This document shows, piece by piece, positions 63,086 to 64,000 of a stretch of DNA of 64,000 bases. The notes beneath the pieces are model-generated. The model was not told where the DNA came from, did no database searches, and worked only from the letters and a program-made list of their open reading frames with translations. The translations under genes and the position numbers were made by a program. The DNA lies in NCBI RefSeq assembly GCF_002005105.1, contig NZ_MSCV01000013.1, positions 62,001-126,000 on the forward strand, written 5' to 3'. Numbering within the stretch: the stretch's first letter is position 1; every line of letters begins with the position of its first letter. The DNA is from Methylocaldum sp. 14B (lineage in GTDB: Bacteria > Pseudomonadota > Gammaproteobacteria > Methylococcales > Methylococcaceae).

Positions 63086-63234
63086 ATTAATCAGGCCCGT
63101 AAATACCCTCCTGGTATTTCGGGCCGCCGCCCAGGCCGGGACACGCCCGGCCTGGGCTCACGCGGCTTGTCGCCGCGCCGGGGTATCCCTGCCCCGGATT
63201 AACCCGGCCTATATTTATAGGCCGGGTTAATAAC
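63086..63234. repeat. 149-bp multi-hairpin repeat, copy B (inverted)
   Basis: Reverse-complement copy of 7565-7713, the same length. Here the AACCCGGCCTATA / TATAGGCCGGGTT hairpin (63202-63229) is almost perfect, so copy B is better preserved. The gap 62791-63320 holds this and the 62873 repeat and otherwise no gene. Confidence 0.8.
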
Positions 63235-63320
63235 TCGAAAGCATGATCGTCCGCGTGCCGGTCTCGATGATCGGCCGTCGCGGGCGTGGCCGGCAGAGGA
63301 CCTGGGAAAGGAGGCGACTC

Positions 63321-64000
63321 ATGGCGTACACGGCGAGCGATTTTCTGCTGGATCGGCTTTCCGCTTGGGGTATCCGGCGCATTTACGGATATCCGGGGGA
63401 CGGCATCAACGGCATTCTCGGCGCGCTCGGCAGGGCCGGGGACCGGTTTCAATTCATCCAGGCGCGCCACGAGGAGATGACCGCTTTCATGGCCTGCGCC
63501 CACGCCAAGTTCACCGGGCAGGTGGGCGTGTGCCTCGCGACCTCGGGGCCCGGCGCGATTCATCTGCTGAACGGACTTTATGATGCCAAGCTGGACCACC
63601 AGCCGGTGCTGGCGATCATCGGGCAACAGGCGCGCGGCGCCCTGGGCGGGGATTATCAACAGGAAGTGGACCTGGTGACGCTGTTCAAGGATGTGGCCCA
63701 CGAGTACGTCCACATGGCATCGAGCCCGGACCAGGTTCGGCACTTGGTGGATCGGGCGGTGCGCATCGCCGTGTGCGAACGGACCGTCACCTGCATCGTT
63801 GTTCCCAACGACGTACAGGAACTGGACGCGGTCACCACGCCGCCCCGGAAACACGGCCATATTCTGTCCGGGGTCGGCTATGCCGCGCCGCGGGTGGTGC
63901 CCAAAGAGGAGGATCTGCAAAAGGCGGCGGACGTGCTGAACCAGGGCCAGCGTGTCGCGATGCTGGTGGGCGCGGGCGCCCTGCATGCGACCGACGAAGT
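63321..64000 (+). CDS. Thiamine-pyrophosphate-dependent oxidase/synthase-like enzyme, N-terminal part
   Basis: An incomplete gene (at least 226 codons) running off the right edge. The sequence belongs to the acetolactate-synthase / pyruvate-oxidase superfamily: YGYPGDGINGILGAL, the TPP-activating Glu in QARHEEMTAFMACAHAK, and CLATSGPGAIHLLNGLYDA. The length and C-terminal domains are unseen, so pyruvate oxidase (PoxB-like) or another TPP enzyme cannot be separated. AAAGGAGG precedes ATG 63321. Confidence 0.9.
   Translation, partial: MAYTASDFLLDRLSAWGIRRIYGYPGDGINGILGALGRAGDRFQFIQARHEEMTAFMACAHAKFTGQVGVCLATSGPGAIHLLNGLYDAKLDHQPVLAIIGQQARGALGGDYQQEVDLVTLFKDVAHEYVHMASSPDQVRHLVDRAVRIAVCERTVTCIVVPNDVQELDAVTTPPRKHGHILSGVGYAAPRVVPKEEDLQKAADVLNQGQRVAMLVGAGALHATDE

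Overview
The window looks like a chromosomal segment of a GC-rich gammaproteobacterium, most likely a methanotroph or methylotroph of the Methylococcaceae type. This is an inference. It rests on the gene order phoH-ybeY-corC-lnt, the gammaproteobacterial families SlyX, YajD, YceH, SrkA and YdbH/YnbE/YdbL, and a formaldehyde-activating-enzyme (Fae) homologue. No rRNA, tRNA or CRISPR array was seen. Gene density is normal, and most gaps are filled by small palindromic repeats.

Layout. 1-3514: the end of phoH, then ybeY, corC and lnt (RNA maturation, envelope, lipoprotein acylation), with a 238-bp MITE-like element at the phoH/ybeY junction. 3598-9435 (minus): a PAS histidine kinase, a single-domain response regulator and a 1302-aa REC-GAF-GAF-GAF-PAS-GGDEF-EAL protein. 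9700-18918: a DOMON-like protein, a NamZ/DUF1343 protein, the Fae homologue, the ydbH-ynbE-ydbL envelope trio, HNH nuclease, SlyX, ArfB, YceH and SrkA. 19075-22512: three small RRM RNA-binding proteins, a collapsed DEAD-box helicase pseudogene and a lytic transglycosylase. 22814-30422: a hypothetical protein, a DUF6279 lipoprotein, Kup, a GAF-GGDEF-EAL protein and an M28 peptidase. 30482-40425: an HTH protein, a ferritin-like protein, a DUF1269 protein, a FeoA-FeoB fusion, a persulfide-dioxygenase/rhodanese, a di-heme cytochrome c peroxidase behind a candidate Fur box, a thioredoxin-DsbD-like fusion, YkvA and a ZIP transporter. 40592-48929 (minus): an L,D-transpeptidase and a redox operon (GltD-like flavoprotein, pyruvate:ferredoxin oxidoreductase, dihydroorotate-dehydrogenase-like protein). 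49199-54684: a P1B ATPase, 1-Cys peroxiredoxin, HisC-like aminotransferase, methyltransferase and phosphoglycerate mutase. 54685-55491 is a repeat graveyard with a remnant of a second peroxiredoxin gene. 55492-64000: an exported Cys-rich-motif protein facing a ZnuCB-like ABC pair, the cytochrome bd (CIO-type) operon with a 41-aa DUF2474 protein, a divergent ZIP protein, a BON protein, a second L,D-transpeptidase and the start of a TPP enzyme.

Themes: metal and iron handling (FeoAB, ZIP, ZnuCB, P1B ATPase), redox and oxygen handling (cytochrome bd, peroxiredoxin, PFOR operon, peroxidase), envelope maintenance, and c-di-GMP signalling. The most unusual observations are the MITE that split an overlapping stop/start junction without harming either gene, the array of identical 13-14-nt cores separated by hairpins of different but always self-complementary sequence (55141-55346), the Fae homologue lacking the catalytic histidine, and the gene remnants that record past recombination.
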